Notes: a model not told the origin generated them from the sequence alone. Numbered from the stretch's first letter, positions 35,964 to 45,090 are shown. The stretch is 64,000 bases of DNA from Rubrivivax rivuli (GCF_004016505.1 NZ_SACR01000001.1:806001-870000), one strand, 5' to 3'. Numbers and translations: made by a program.

Positions 35964-36968
35964 TCAAGCGCTCACCCGGCACTCGGTCTGCGAGCCGCTC
36001 CAGTCGGCCAGCGGGCCGGTGAGATCGACGCCGCGGCGCGCTGCCGTCATCTCCGCGACGATGCTCATCGCGATCTCGGGCGGTGTCTTCGCGCCCAGGT
36101 TCAGGCCCACCGGGCCGCGCAGCTTGAGCAACTCGGTCTCGCTGACGTCGAAGTCCTTCAGGCGCAAACGCCGGTTGTCGTTGTTGCGGCGGCTGCCCAA
36201 GGCGCCCACGTAGAAGGCCGGCGTCTTCAGCGCTTCCATCAGCGCCAGGTCGTCGAGCTTGGGGTCGTGCGTGACGGCCACGAGCGCGCTGTTGGCGTCG
36301 AGGTTCATCGCGATGACGAGGTCGTCGGGCATCAGGCGCGACAGGGTCACGCCTTCCATCTCGGCCCACCCTTCGTGGTACTCCTCGCGCGGGTCGCACA
36401 CTGTCACGCGGTAATCCAGCATCACCGCCATACTGGCCAGGTAGCGGCTGAGTTGTCCGCCGCCGATGATCACCAGCCGCAGGCGCGGGCCGTGCACGGT
36501 CTCCAGCACCTGGCCGTCGAAACGCAAGGCGTCGCCGTCGTCGCAAGGGCGCAGGCTGACGAGCCCCGTGGCCAGTTCCAGCCGCCGGCGGATGACGCGG
36601 TGGCTTTCGATGGCGGCCAGCATGTCGCGCAGCAGGCTCTGCGCCGACAGCGGCTCCAGCACGATCTGCACCGTGCCGCCGCAGGGCAGGCCGAAACGCT
36701 GCGCTTCCTCGGCCGTGACGCCGTAGGTCGTGGCCTGCGGCAGGCGCGGGGCGAGCTCGCCCCGCTTCACGCGGTCGATGAGGTCGTCTTCGATGCAGCC
36801 GCCCGAGAGGCTGCCGGCCACCTGCCCGTCGTCGCGGATGATCATCAGGCTGCCCGGCGGCCGCGGGCTGCTGCCCCAGGTGCGCACCACCGTGCCCAGC
36901 ACCACGCGGTGGCCACGGTTCATCCAGTCCATCGCGGTGCGGATGACTTCGACGTCCATGCTGTTCAT
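35964..36968 (-). CDS. xdhC: XdhC family molybdenum hydroxylase maturation factor
   Basis: About 334 residues from ATG 36968, preceded by AAGGAG. The XdhC/CoxF N-terminal domain has VVLGTVVRTWGSSPRPPGS and AGSLSGGCIEDDLI with the conserved Cys. The C-terminal Rossmann domain has LRLVIIGGGQLSRYLASMA, VTVCDPREEY, ALVAVTHDPKLDD, YVGALGSRRN and GLNLGAKTPPEIAMSIVAEM. XdhC binds sulfurated molybdenum cofactor and inserts it into the large subunit of xanthine-dehydrogenase-type enzymes. It probably serves the hydroxylase at 44227-48031, at the other end of the same cluster. Confidence 0.92.
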   Translation of the reverse strand: MNSMDVEVIRTAMDWMNRGHRVVLGTVVRTWGSSPRPPGSLMIIRDDGQVAGSLSGGCIEDDLIDRVKRGELAPRLPQATTYGVTAEEAQRFGLPCGGTVQIVLEPLSAQSLLRDMLAAIESHRVIRRRLELATGLVSLRPCDDGDALRFDGQVLETVHGPRLRLVIIGGGQLSRYLASMAVMLDYRVTVCDPREEYHEGWAEMEGVTLSRLMPDDLVIAMNLDANSALVAVTHDPKLDDLALMEALKTPAFYVGALGSRRNNDNRRLRLKDFDVSETELLKLRGPVGLNLGAKTPPEIAMSIVAEMTAARRGVDLTGPLADWSGSQTECRVSA

Positions 36969-37013
36969 GCGTCGCTCCTTCACTGTCAATGTGCCTAGCG
37001 TGCCACAGCTCGG

Positions 37014-37718
37014 TCAGACTGCGCAGTACTTGTCCTGGATGTCCTTGTCGGCCAGCAAAGCGCGGGCGTCGCCCTCGTGCACGATCTGCCCCTGGTCGAG
37101 GATGTAGGCGCGGTCGCTCACGTTCAGCGCGCGTTCGACGTTCTGCTCCACCAGCAGGATGGTGGTGCCTTCGCTTTTCATGCGCGCGAAGAGCTCGAAC
37201 ATCTCGTCCACCAGCACCGGCATGATGCCCTCGCTGGGTTCGTCCAGCAGGATCATGCGCGGCTTGCTCATCATCGCGCGGGCGATGGCCAGCATCTGCT
37301 GCTCGCCACCGCTCATGCTGGTGCCCTCCTGGTCCATGCGCTCGGCCAGCCGCGGGAAGGTCTTGGCGATCTCCTCGATGCGCGTGGCCTCGTGCTTCAC
37401 GTCCTTGCCGGCGATCAGCCCCAGGCGCAGGTTCTCGCGCACCGTCAGGCCGGGCACGATGCGGCGGTCTTCGGGCACATAGGCCAGGCCCAGGTGGTAA
37501 CGCTTGTGCGCGGGCTGGGTGAGGATCTCCTGCCCGTCGAAGGTCACGCTGCCGCCCGGGCGCGAGATCAGCCCCATGAGGGTCTTCAGCGTCGTCGTCT
37601 TGCCCGCGCCGTTGCGGCCCATCAGCGTGACGATCTCGCCGGTGCGCACCTCGAAGCTCAGCCCTTGCACGACGTGGCTGGTGTCGTACCAGGCGTCGAG
37701 TTTTTCGACTTTCAGCAT
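37014..37718 (-). CDS. livF: Liv-type ABC transporter ATPase (LivF)
   Basis: A 234-residue ATPase. Walker A is GRNGAGKTTT (about residue 34), the signature is SMSGGEQQMLAIARAMM, and Walker B is MILLDEPSEGIMP. The LivF-type features LAYVPEDRRIVPGLTVRENLRLG and ILLVEQNVERALNVSDRAYILDQGQIVHEG separate it from the LivG partner. It energises import by the LivHM permease. It starts 5 bp after livG. Confidence 0.95.
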   Translation of the reverse strand: MLKVEKLDAWYDTSHVVQGLSFEVRTGEIVTLMGRNGAGKTTTLKTLMGLISRPGGSVTFDGQEILTQPAHKRYHLGLAYVPEDRRIVPGLTVRENLRLGLIAGKDVKHEATRIEEIAKTFPRLAERMDQEGTSMSGGEQQMLAIARAMMSKPRMILLDEPSEGIMPVLVDEMFELFARMKSEGTTILLVEQNVERALNVSDRAYILDQGQIVHEGDARALLADKDIQDKYCAV

Positions 37719-37723
37719 CTTGT

Positions 37724-38473
37724 TCAGCCCTGCCCGAGGTAGACGCGCCGCACGTCGGCGTTGGCCTTGATGTCGGCCGGCGTGCCTTCGGCGAGGAACT
37801 CGCCGTGGTGCAGCACCAGGAGGCGTTCGCAGATGCCCATCACCAGCTTCATCTTGTGTTCCACCAGGATCACGCTGCGCTCGGCGGCCAGCGCGGTGAT
37901 GAGGTCCATCATCACCACCGTCTCTTCCGGGCTCATGCCGGCGGTGGGCTCGTCCATGAGCAGCAGCTCGGGCTCGGCGGCCAGGGCCATGGCCACTTCC
38001 AGCGCGCGCTGCTGGCCGTGGGCCAGGTCGGCCGCGGGGCGCCTGGCGTGCGCGGCCAGGCCCACGCGCTGCAGCAGGGCGTGGGCGCGGTCGTCCACCT
38101 CGGCCATGCCCGCGCGCGGCTTGAAGAGCTGGTAGCGCGCATGCCGCATCTGCACCGCCACGCGCACGTTCTCGTGGGCGCTGAGCTGCTTGAACACGTT
38201 CGTGATCTGGAAGCTCTTGGCAATGCCGATGCGCGCGAACTCGTGCTGCGCCAGGCCCGTGATGTCGTGGCCCTTGAACTTCAGCCGCCCGCTGCTGGGC
38301 GGGAAGGCGCCGCTCACCACGTTGAAGAAGGTGCTCTTGCCCGCACCGTTGGGGCCGATGATGGCGCTGAGCTTGCCGGGCTGGAAACTCGCCGAGACGT
38401 CGTTCAGCGCCACGAACTTGCCGAAGCGTTTGCTGACGCCCTGCACTTCAAGAATCGGTGCCGCCGCCGTCAT
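37724..38473 (-). CDS. livG: Liv-type ABC transporter ATPase (LivG)
   Basis: A 249-residue ATPase starting at ATG 38473 and overlapping the livM stop by 4 bp. Walker A is GPNGAGKSTFFNVVSG, the Q-loop region is IAKSFQITNVFKQLSAHENVRVAVQM, and Walker B is LLLMDEPTAGMSPEETV. The ABC signature is altered: DLAHGQQRALEVAMALA replaces the usual LSGGQ, which is normal for LivG proteins. It pairs with LivF to drive the permease. Confidence 0.95.
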   Translation of the reverse strand: MTAAAPILEVQGVSKRFGKFVALNDVSASFQPGKLSAIIGPNGAGKSTFFNVVSGAFPPSSGRLKFKGHDITGLAQHEFARIGIAKSFQITNVFKQLSAHENVRVAVQMRHARYQLFKPRAGMAEVDDRAHALLQRVGLAAHARRPAADLAHGQQRALEVAMALAAEPELLLMDEPTAGMSPEETVVMMDLITALAAERSVILVEHKMKLVMGICERLLVLHHGEFLAEGTPADIKANADVRRVYLGQG

Positions 38474-39420
38474 GCGCGCTGCTCCAGCTTCTTCATGAAG
38501 GTGCCCCAGATGCCGGCGGGGAAGAAGAGCACGAAGATGATGAAGACGGTGCCGACGATGGCCATCCAGTGTTTCGTCATCGTCGTCACCACGTCTTCCA
38601 GCGTGAGGAAGACGCCGGCGCCGATGAAGGGCCCGAAGAAGGTGCCCATGCCGCCCAGCAGGCACATCATCACGGCCTGGCCCGACAGCAGGTAGTGCAG
38701 GCTCTCGATGGGCACCACGCTCAGGTGCAGCGCGCGCAAGGCGCCAGCCAGGCCGCACAGCGCGGCGCTGATCACGAAGACCAGCAGCTTGGTGCGCGCG
38801 ACGTCGTAGCCGCAGGCGGCGGCGCGCTTTTCGTTCTCACGCACGGCTTCAATCACCGCGCCGAAAGGCGAGGCCAGCAGCCGCGACACGAACCACAGCG
38901 CCACCGCCACGAAGGCCAGGATGACGTAGTACTTGACGTTGGGGTTGAGGAAGTCGAGCGTGAACCCGAACACCTCCATCTGCGGCACCTGGATGCCGCG
39001 CAGGCCGTTCTCGCCGCCCGTCCAGCGTTCGGCCTTGTAGAAGGCGTAGTAAACGATCTGCGCCAGCGCCAGCGTCACCATGCTGAAGTAGATGCCGCGC
39101 GTGCGGATGGCGAGATACCCCATCACCACGCCCACCAGCGCCGCGCTGGCCACGCCCAGCAGCACCGCCAGGCCCCAGGGCATGCCGAAATGCACCATGC
39201 CGATGCCGGTGAGGTAGCTGCCCACGCCGAGAAAGGCCGCATGGCCGAAGCTCAGCAGCCCGGTGTAGCCGAACAGCAGGTTGAAGCCCACCGCGAAGAG
39301 GCCGAAGATGAGGATGTTGATCGCCAGCGCCTGGTAGGGCATCAGCAGCGGAAACACCAGCAGGAAGGCGATCACCGCGGCCACGCGGTGGCGGCGGATG
39401 AAGAGGATGGCGTCTTTCAT
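38470..39420 (-). CDS. livM: Branched-chain amino acid-type ABC permease (LivM)
   Basis: A 316-residue membrane protein with about nine helices. Family motifs are GFNLLFGYTGLLSFGHAAFLGVGSY, LAIRTRGIYFSMVTLALAQ (the ATPase-contact region), ENEKRAAACGYDVARTKLLVFVISA and LLGGMGTFFGPFIGAG. With LivH it forms the import channel. The genes are almost contiguous (9 bp after livH). Confidence 0.95.
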   Translation of the reverse strand: MKDAILFIRRHRVAAVIAFLLVFPLLMPYQALAINILIFGLFAVGFNLLFGYTGLLSFGHAAFLGVGSYLTGIGMVHFGMPWGLAVLLGVASAALVGVVMGYLAIRTRGIYFSMVTLALAQIVYYAFYKAERWTGGENGLRGIQVPQMEVFGFTLDFLNPNVKYYVILAFVAVALWFVSRLLASPFGAVIEAVRENEKRAAACGYDVARTKLLVFVISAALCGLAGALRALHLSVVPIESLHYLLSGQAVMMCLLGGMGTFFGPFIGAGVFLTLEDVVTTMTKHWMAIVGTVFIIFVLFFPAGIWGTFMKKLEQRA

Positions 39421-39429
39421 GCGCGGAAC

Positions 39430-40311
39430 TCAGCTCATCAGGCCCGGCTTGCCGAACAGGCCCTGCGGCCGCACCAGCAGCACCAGCGCCATCAGCACGA
39501 AGATGCTCAACTCGGCCAGGTCGGGCGCGAACAGCGAGGTCAGCGCGAAAACCACGCCCACCAGCAGCCCGGCCACCACCGCACCCACCAGGCTGCCCAT
39601 GCCGCCGACCACGGTGACGACGAAGCTCTCGGCCAGCACGTGCACGCCCATCTCGGGGTTCACCGCCCGCGTGGGCGCGGCCAGCACGCCGCTCAGGCCC
39701 GCGATGGCGCAGCCGATGCCGAAGACCACCAGCCACACGCGCGAGATGTCGATGCCCAGCACGCGGCAGATCTCGCCGTCGCGGCTGCCGGCGCGCACGA
39801 TGAGGCCGTAACGCGTCTTCTCCAGGAAGAGCCACAGCGCCACCACCACCACCGCGGTGGCGAAGATGAGGAAGAGCCGGTACTTCGGGAAGTAGCCGAT
39901 GCCCAGGTCGACCGCGCCGCGCAGCTCGGGCGGCGTGGAAGACGGCAGGCCTTCCACGCCGAAGGCCAGGCGCATGGCCTCGATGAGCACCCAGCTCAGG
40001 CCGAAGGTCAGCAGCAGCGGGTAGTCGATGCCGCGGCCGTAGAGCGGCCGCACCAGGAACCGTTCGGTCAGCAGCCCGATGCCGCCCACCACCAGCGGCG
40101 TGAGCACCAGGCTGAACCAGAAGTTGCCCGTGAGGCCCAGGAAGTACAGCCCGATGAAGGCCCCCACCATGAAAAACGCGCCGTGGGCGAAGTTCACCAC
40201 GGTGAGCATGCCGAAGATGAGGCTCAGGCCGATGGCCAGCAGCGCGTAGATGGCACCCAAGGCGATGCCGGTGACGAGCTGCAGGGCCAGCAGCGAGGGG
40301 GTGATCTCCAT
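39430..40311 (-). CDS. livH: Branched-chain amino acid-type ABC permease (LivH)
   Basis: A 293-residue membrane protein. Motifs are LLALQLVTGIALGAIYALLAIGLSLIFGMLTVVNFAHGAFFMVGAF at the N-terminus, TRYGLIVRAGSRDGEICRVLGIDISRVWLVVFGIG, ESFVVTVVGGMGSLVGAVV and a final hydrophobic segment. It forms the translocation pore with LivM. It follows the binding-protein gene by 28 bp. Confidence 0.95.
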   Translation of the reverse strand: MEITPSLLALQLVTGIALGAIYALLAIGLSLIFGMLTVVNFAHGAFFMVGAFIGLYFLGLTGNFWFSLVLTPLVVGGIGLLTERFLVRPLYGRGIDYPLLLTFGLSWVLIEAMRLAFGVEGLPSSTPPELRGAVDLGIGYFPKYRLFLIFATAVVVVALWLFLEKTRYGLIVRAGSRDGEICRVLGIDISRVWLVVFGIGCAIAGLSGVLAAPTRAVNPEMGVHVLAESFVVTVVGGMGSLVGAVVAGLLVGVVFALTSLFAPDLAELSIFVLMALVLLVRPQGLFGKPGLMS

Positions 40312-40339
40312 GGAAGCGACCTTCGTGGGCTGTGCAGCT

Positions 40340-41590
40340 TCAGGCCGGCTTGTGGCCCATCTCTTCGCAGCTGCGCAGGTTCTTCTCGTTGGCGTCTTCG
40401 ATGGCCAGCACGTTGAAGACGTCGTTCTTGTCCTTCATGCCCTTGGACTTCGATTCGACGATGACCACGCTCTGCACGCTCTGGTGGTCGCACTTCCGAT
40501 AGAACTGCGGGCCCTTGTACCAGTCGTACTTCAGCTGGCGCAGCGCGATGGCCACGCGCTGCGAATCGGTGGCGTCGGCGTTCTTCACGGCCTGCAGCAC
40601 GCTCAGGATGCCGGCGTAGCCCAAAGCGCCGTAGTCGGAAGGCACGGCGCCGTTGTAGGCCTTGCGGAAGGCGTCGTTGAACTTCTTCGCGCTGGGGATC
40701 TTGTCTTCCATGCCCCAGTAGTAGCTGGTGCCGCCGAGGATGCCCTCGAAGGCGTCGGCACCGCCGGCCACGCGGCTGGTGTACAGCAGCACGGGCGCGA
40801 TGATCTTCGTGCCCTGCTTGAGGCCGAAATCGGTGGCTTGCTTGGCGCTGTTGACCAGGTCACGGCCGAAATTGCAGAGCACCAGGATGTCGGGCTTGAG
40901 CGCCTGGATGCGCGGCAGGAAGGCGCTGTAGTCGGCGGCACCCAGCGGGTGGCGGATGTCGGCCAGCGTCTGCGCGCCCAGGGCCTGGCCCGCGCGCTGG
41001 AAGCCGCGCACCATCTCGTGGCCATAGGCGTAATCGGCCGTCAGGTACACGATCTTCTTGCCGAACTTCGGGAAGGCGTAGCGCGCCACGGCACCGGCCG
41101 TGAGGTGCGGGTTGAGCGCTTCGTGGAAGGTGTAGAGGCTCCAGTCCTTGGCCTCATTGATGGCGTCGCTCTGGCTGATGCTGTTGAACAGCACCTTGCG
41201 CTCGCGCGTCACGGCGTTGATGCTGAGCTGCGTGGCCGCGCTCAAGCTGCCGACGACGAAGTTGACCTTGTCCTTCTCGATCAGCTCCAGCGTGCGCGTG
41301 GCGGCCTCGCCCGGGTTGAGCTTGTCGTCGCGCACCAGCAGCTCGGCCTTCTGGCCTTTGTGGCCGCCAGCGGCATTCCACTCCTTGACGGCCAGCTCGG
41401 CGGCGCGCACCTGGTCTTGCGCCTCGGCGCTGAAGGGGCCGGTCAGCGGCACCGGGAAGCCGATCTTGATGGGCGCCGCTTGTGCACGGGCGATGTTGAA
41501 CAGCGCAGGGGCGGTGGCCAGGGCACCGCCGGCCAGCACCAGTTGGCGGCGGCGGGGGCTGTTCACGGGCTTGACGGGCAGGTCGTTCAT
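40340..41590 (-). CDS. Liv-type periplasmic substrate-binding protein
   Basis: A 416-residue exported protein with a Tat-like leader (NSPRRRQLVLAGGALATAPALFNIARA). The LivJ/Leu-binding fold follows: IKIGFPVPLTGPFSAEAQDQVRAAELAVKEWN, LIEKDKVNFVVGSLSAATQLSI, VYLTADYAYGHEMVRGFQRAG, DYSAFLPRIQALKPDILVLCNFG. Position next to a monooxygenase and a molybdenum hydroxylase suggests an aromatic or N-heterocyclic ligand rather than leucine, but the binding residues do not tell. It lies 41 bp after the monooxygenase gene. Confidence 0.92.
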   Translation of the reverse strand: MNDLPVKPVNSPRRRQLVLAGGALATAPALFNIARAQAAPIKIGFPVPLTGPFSAEAQDQVRAAELAVKEWNAAGGHKGQKAELLVRDDKLNPGEAATRTLELIEKDKVNFVVGSLSAATQLSINAVTRERKVLFNSISQSDAINEAKDWSLYTFHEALNPHLTAGAVARYAFPKFGKKIVYLTADYAYGHEMVRGFQRAGQALGAQTLADIRHPLGAADYSAFLPRIQALKPDILVLCNFGRDLVNSAKQATDFGLKQGTKIIAPVLLYTSRVAGGADAFEGILGGTSYYWGMEDKIPSAKKFNDAFRKAYNGAVPSDYGALGYAGILSVLQAVKNADATDSQRVAIALRQLKYDWYKGPQFYRKCDHQSVQSVVIVESKSKGMKDKNDVFNVLAIEDANEKNLRSCEEMGHKPA

Positions 41591-41631
41591 CGGGCTTGTC
41601 TCCTTCGGGTTGAAAGAAAAGGCGGGCTTCT

Positions 41632-42864
41632 TCAGGCGGCCAGCGCTTCGGGGGGGTAGGTTTCGAACAGGGCCGGGTCGATGGCCGTCTGCTGCATGGG
41701 GCCGCGCGGATCGCGGTAAGGCGGTGCGCTGCCCGGCGGCAGGGCCAGCGGCGCGCCGAGCAGGCGCGCGCGCTGCACCACGGCGGCGGCGCTGGCATGG
41801 CGCTCGGCCTCGTAGCGCTGCAGGGCCTCGGGCGTGGCGCCGTGTAAGGCGATGCAGGCGGCCAGGGCCGCAGCGTCGTCACCGGCCTTGGCCACGCCCA
41901 TGCCCACGTGCGGCCGCGCGACGAAGGCGGCGTCACCCATCAACGCGATGCGGCCGTGGGCCAACTGTGGCGAGACCAGGTCGTAGATGGGCTGCAGGAA
42001 GGGCTGCGCGGTCTTCTCGACGATCTCGGCGAACTGCGGCGCGAGCTTCTCGCGCGCGGCCTGGCGCATGGCGGCGATGTGGCGCCGGCTCACCAGCTGC
42101 GGCGGGATGCCTTCGGCGTGGTGCACGCCGTCGGCGTCGGTCAGCAGGGCCTGCAGCTCGGCCGGCGTGGGCGCGGGCCGGTACCAGACGAAGTTCCAGC
42201 GCCGCTGGCCCACGGCGGTGCTGTTGCCTTGCGCGCCGTGGTCGCCGGCGACGGGGTAGCCGATCATCTGCTCGCCCGCCGGCAGCCCGAAGCCGAAGTG
42301 CGGGAACAAGGTTTCGCGCGTGTGGCGCGAGAGCACGGCCTCGTCGCACACGCCGCGCCAGGCCACGTAGCCGGCGTACAGCGGCTTCACTTCGGGCAGC
42401 CACTGCTGGCGCACCGTGCTGCGGATGCCATCGGCGGCGATCAGCAAGTCGGCCTGCAGCACTTCGCCGCCGGCCAGCTGCACCTGCACGCTGTCCTTCA
42501 GTGCCGTGACGCTGTCGACGGCCGCGCCCAGCCGGTGGCGTTCGGCGGGCAGGGCCTCGTTCAGCAGCGTGTACAGGCGCCCCCACGAGGTGAGGATCTG
42601 CGGATGCGCCCAGCGGCACAAGGCCTGGCCCTCGGGGCCCAGCACCACACGTTCGGCCACGGGCACGCCCAGGGTCTCGTCGACCACCGCGCCGGCAGCG
42701 CGCAAGGTCTGGCGCAGGCCTTCGTGCGTGACGATGCCCGCGCCGCGCCCCTGCAGCGAGCGCGGCGAGCGTTCCAGCACCGTCACGTCGTGCCCGGCGC
42801 GCAGCAGCAGGTTGGCGGCCATCAGGCCCCCGAGCGATCCACCGACGACGAGGATGCGCGCCAT
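41632..42864 (-). CDS. FAD-dependent monooxygenase, hydroxypyridine-hydroxylase-like
   Basis: A 410-residue flavoprotein of the PHBH fold. The N-terminal FAD loop is ARILVVGGSLGGLMAANLLLRAG, then ADLLIAADGIRSTVRQQWLP (the DG motif) and GRIALMGDAAFVARPHVGMGVAKAGDDA (the GD motif). The overall pattern, including YAGYVAWRGVCDE and MIGYPVAGDHGAQGNSTAVGQRRWNFVWYRP, resembles 2,6-dihydroxypyridine 3-monooxygenase and relatives that hydroxylate electron-rich N-heterocycles or phenols. That assignment is by recollection of motifs, not alignment. It starts 8 bp after the VOC gene, in the same unit as the importer. Confidence 0.87.
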   Translation of the reverse strand: MARILVVGGSLGGLMAANLLLRAGHDVTVLERSPRSLQGRGAGIVTHEGLRQTLRAAGAVVDETLGVPVAERVVLGPEGQALCRWAHPQILTSWGRLYTLLNEALPAERHRLGAAVDSVTALKDSVQVQLAGGEVLQADLLIAADGIRSTVRQQWLPEVKPLYAGYVAWRGVCDEAVLSRHTRETLFPHFGFGLPAGEQMIGYPVAGDHGAQGNSTAVGQRRWNFVWYRPAPTPAELQALLTDADGVHHAEGIPPQLVSRRHIAAMRQAAREKLAPQFAEIVEKTAQPFLQPIYDLVSPQLAHGRIALMGDAAFVARPHVGMGVAKAGDDAAALAACIALHGATPEALQRYEAERHASAAAVVQRARLLGAPLALPPGSAPPYRDPRGPMQQTAIDPALFETYPPEALAA

Positions 42865-42872
42865 GGCGGTGT

Positions 42873-43337
42873 TCAGGCCACCGTGGCGGCTGCAGCGTCC
42901 AGCGCAGCCTTCTCGGCCGCCGGGAAGTTCAACTCGACGACGATGCCGTTGGGGTCGTCGACGAACACCTGGTGCAGGCCCAGCAGCGGCACCGTGCGCT
43001 CGCGCAGCTCGATGCCCTGCGCTTGCAGGCGCTGCAGCATCGCGGGCAGGCCGGTGGCGAAGAAGGCCACGTGGTCGACCGCGCCGCTGCCTTGCAGGCT
43101 GACTTCTTCGCGGTCGCCGAGGTAGGCTTTCAGGCCTTCGGGGTCGTTGCGGTCGATGCCGATGATGTGCACCGCGGCGTTGGCCCACACCGCGGTGTCG
43201 CCCTGGTAGAGCCACAGCCCCGGGAAGGGAAACGGCGGCCGCGGCCCCACCTGCAGGCCGAGCAGGCCGCAATAGAAACGCTCGCACGCGGCCAGGTCGG
43301 CGGTGCGGATGGAGTAGTGGTTCAGGCTCAGCGACAT
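42873..43337 (-). CDS. VOC family (glyoxalase/dioxygenase) protein
   Basis: A 154-residue protein starting at ATG 43337. Paired beta-alpha-beta-beta-beta modules begin LNHYSIRTADLAACERFYCGLLGLQVG (metal-type His7) and GAVDHVAFFATGLPAMLQRL (second His). FVDDPNGIVVELNF supplies the C-terminal Glu ligand. VOC enzymes include extradiol dioxygenases, glyoxalases and isomerases. Given its place between the regulator and the monooxygenase, a ring-cleavage or isomerase step is possible. It starts 20 bp after the TetR gene. Confidence 0.88.
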   Translation of the reverse strand: MSLSLNHYSIRTADLAACERFYCGLLGLQVGPRPPFPFPGLWLYQGDTAVWANAAVHIIGIDRNDPEGLKAYLGDREEVSLQGSGAVDHVAFFATGLPAMLQRLQAQGIELRERTVPLLGLHQVFVDDPNGIVVELNFPAAEKAALDAAAATVA

Positions 43338-43357
43338 GGTGTCGGTCCTTCTCCGGT

Positions 43358-44092
43358 TCAGGCGCGCGCGCTGGCGACCTGCGTGACGATTTCCGGGGCT
43401 TGCAAGAGCAAGCCGCGGATGCGGTCGGCGATGAAGCTGTCGGTCAGCGCGGCATCCCCCTGGCCCGTGTAGCTCTGCTGGTAGACCAGCGGCCAGATGC
43501 CCAGGTGGTAGATCAGCCCGCCGTGGAAGGCCATCAGCAGGCCTTCCTCGCGTGCGCTGGCTTTGGCCTTGCTGCGGCTGCCGGCCGCGCGGCGCACCTC
43601 GCGCAGCAGGCGCGGGAAGAGCCGCTCGCGCACCAGCGCGAAATAGCGGTTGGGAATGAGCCCGTCGCTCAGGCCCGAGTGCACCAGGATGCGCAGCCAC
43701 TCGGGTGTGAGGATGGCGGGCAGGTACTCGCGGTAGAAGGCCTGCAGCTTCTCGGCCACGGGCAGTTGCGGGTCGTCGAGCAAGGTCTCCCAGCGCGTGT
43801 CCCAGCGGCCGGCGATGGTCTCTTCGTAGACACGTTCGATCAGCTGCCGCTTGGTGGGGAAGTAGTGGTACAGCAGCGTGTGCGCGATGCCCAGCTCGGC
43901 GGCCAGCTCGCGCATCTGCGCGTCCAGCCCGCGGCGCGCGAAGAACTCGGTGGCGCCTTCGATGATCTGCTGCTCGCGCTCCCGCGCGTCCAGGCGCTTG
44001 CGGGCGGCGGGTGCTGCCGAAGAAGGCGCAGGCGCCGCCGCAGGCGCCTTCGGGGCGCCGCGCTTGGGCCGGGTTTCTGCGGTATTGACCAT
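43358..44092 (-). CDS. TetR family transcriptional regulator
   Basis: A 244-residue regulator starting at ATG 44092. After an Ala/Pro-rich N-terminal stretch, the helix-turn-helix lies at about residues 55-95 (IIEGATEFFARRGLDAQMRELAAELGIAHTLLYHYFPTKRQLIERVYEE). The C-terminal two-thirds is a helical ligand-binding domain. It faces the molybdenum hydroxylase genes across a 134-bp region with three TTGAGC half-sites, so it probably represses both its own operon and the hydroxylase operon until the substrate or a product binds. Confidence 0.93.
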   Translation of the reverse strand: MVNTAETRPKRGAPKAPAAAPAPSSAAPAARKRLDAREREQQIIEGATEFFARRGLDAQMRELAAELGIAHTLLYHYFPTKRQLIERVYEETIAGRWDTRWETLLDDPQLPVAEKLQAFYREYLPAILTPEWLRILVHSGLSDGLIPNRYFALVRERLFPRLLREVRRAAGSRSKAKASAREEGLLMAFHGGLIYHLGIWPLVYQQSYTGQGDAALTDSFIADRIRGLLLQAPEIVTQVASARA

Positions 44093-44094
44093 CT

Positions 44095-44131
44095 GCTCAA
44101 CTCTGCTGAAATTGTTGAGCGCGTGCTCAAC
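44095..44131. promoter_or_regulatory. Candidate TetR operator, three TTGAGC half-sites
   Basis: GTTGAGC-GCGT-GCTCAAC (44114-44131) is a perfect 7-bp inverted repeat with a 4-bp centre. A third half-site GCTCAAC (44095-44101) is just upstream of the TetR start codon and pairs with the middle one over a longer gap. The position between divergent operons fits an operator for the adjacent TetR protein. Confidence 0.7.
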
Positions 44132-44226
44132 AAGCCCCATCCCGACAAACCCTGAAGCGCTGCGCGGGGTGGCGGGCCGGCTTCGGCAGCCCTCGCGCCC
44201 TTTCAAAAACGGATGGAGACACGGCC

Positions 44227-45090
44227 ATGAAATCCCCGGCCTTCGATTACGTCCGCGCCAGTTCGCCGCAGCACGCGCTGCAACTGATGGCCGAGCACGG
44301 CGACAACGCGCGCCTGCTGGCCGGCGGGCAGACGCTGCTGGCCACGCTGAACATGCGGCTGTCGCAGCCGGCGCTGCTGGTGGACATCGGCGGGCTCACG
44401 CAGCTGGCCGGCATTGCGGTGCAAGGCAGCATGCTGCGCATCGGCGCGATGACGCGGCATGTCGAGGTGGAAGAGTCGCCGCTGGTGGCGCAGCACGCGC
44501 CGCTGCTGGCGCAGGCCGCGCCGCACATCGCGCACCGCGCCATCCGCAACCTGGGTACCTTCGGCGGTGCGCTGGCTTATGCCGACCCGGCGGCCGAGTG
44601 GCCGGCTTGCGTGGTGGCCCTCGGCGGCACGCTGGTGCTGCTGGGCGCGTCCGGCGAGCGCCGCGTGGCCGCTGCCGACTTTTTCCAGGGCCTCTTCACC
44701 ACCGCGCGCCGCGACGACGAGCTGCTCGTGGCCTGCGAGCTGCCCCTCGTCGCCCCGGGCCAGCGCCACCACTTCAGCGAGCTGGCGCGCCGGCATGGCG
44801 ATTACGCCATCGCCGGGCTGGCAGCCTGCGCCACGGTACAGGGTGCGCAGCTGAGCGACGTGCGCCTGGCCTTCCTGAGCCTGGGCGACCGCCCCGTGCG
44901 CGCCCGCGCGGCCGAGGCCGTGCTCGCCGCCGGCCCGCTGACGCCGGCACGCCTGGAGCAAGCCGACGCCGCGCTGCGCGCCGAACTGCAGCCCTTTGCC
45001 GACCTCACCCATTCCGCCGCCGCCAAGACGCAGATGGCCGCCACGCTGATGCGCCGCGCGGTGAAGGCCTTGATGGAGACCCCCGCATGA
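44227..45090 (+). CDS. Molybdenum hydroxylase FAD-binding subunit (CoxM-like)
   Basis: A 287-residue subunit of the xanthine-dehydrogenase/CO-dehydrogenase family. FAD-binding motifs are ARLLAGGQTLLATLNMRLSQPALLVDIGG and RAIRNLGTFGGALAYADPAAEWPACVVALGG (the TIGG-like loop is present as GTFGG). The CO dehydrogenase flavoprotein C-terminal domain follows (RHGDYAIAGLAA). It passes electrons from the iron-sulfur clusters to the final acceptor. Its stop overlaps the next start by 4 bp, so the three subunits are translated together. Confidence 0.94.
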   Translation: MKSPAFDYVRASSPQHALQLMAEHGDNARLLAGGQTLLATLNMRLSQPALLVDIGGLTQLAGIAVQGSMLRIGAMTRHVEVEESPLVAQHAPLLAQAAPHIAHRAIRNLGTFGGALAYADPAAEWPACVVALGGTLVLLGASGERRVAAADFFQGLFTTARRDDELLVACELPLVAPGQRHHFSELARRHGDYAIAGLAACATVQGAQLSDVRLAFLSLGDRPVRARAAEAVLAAGPLTPARLEQADAALRAELQPFADLTHSAAAKTQMAATLMRRAVKALMETPA

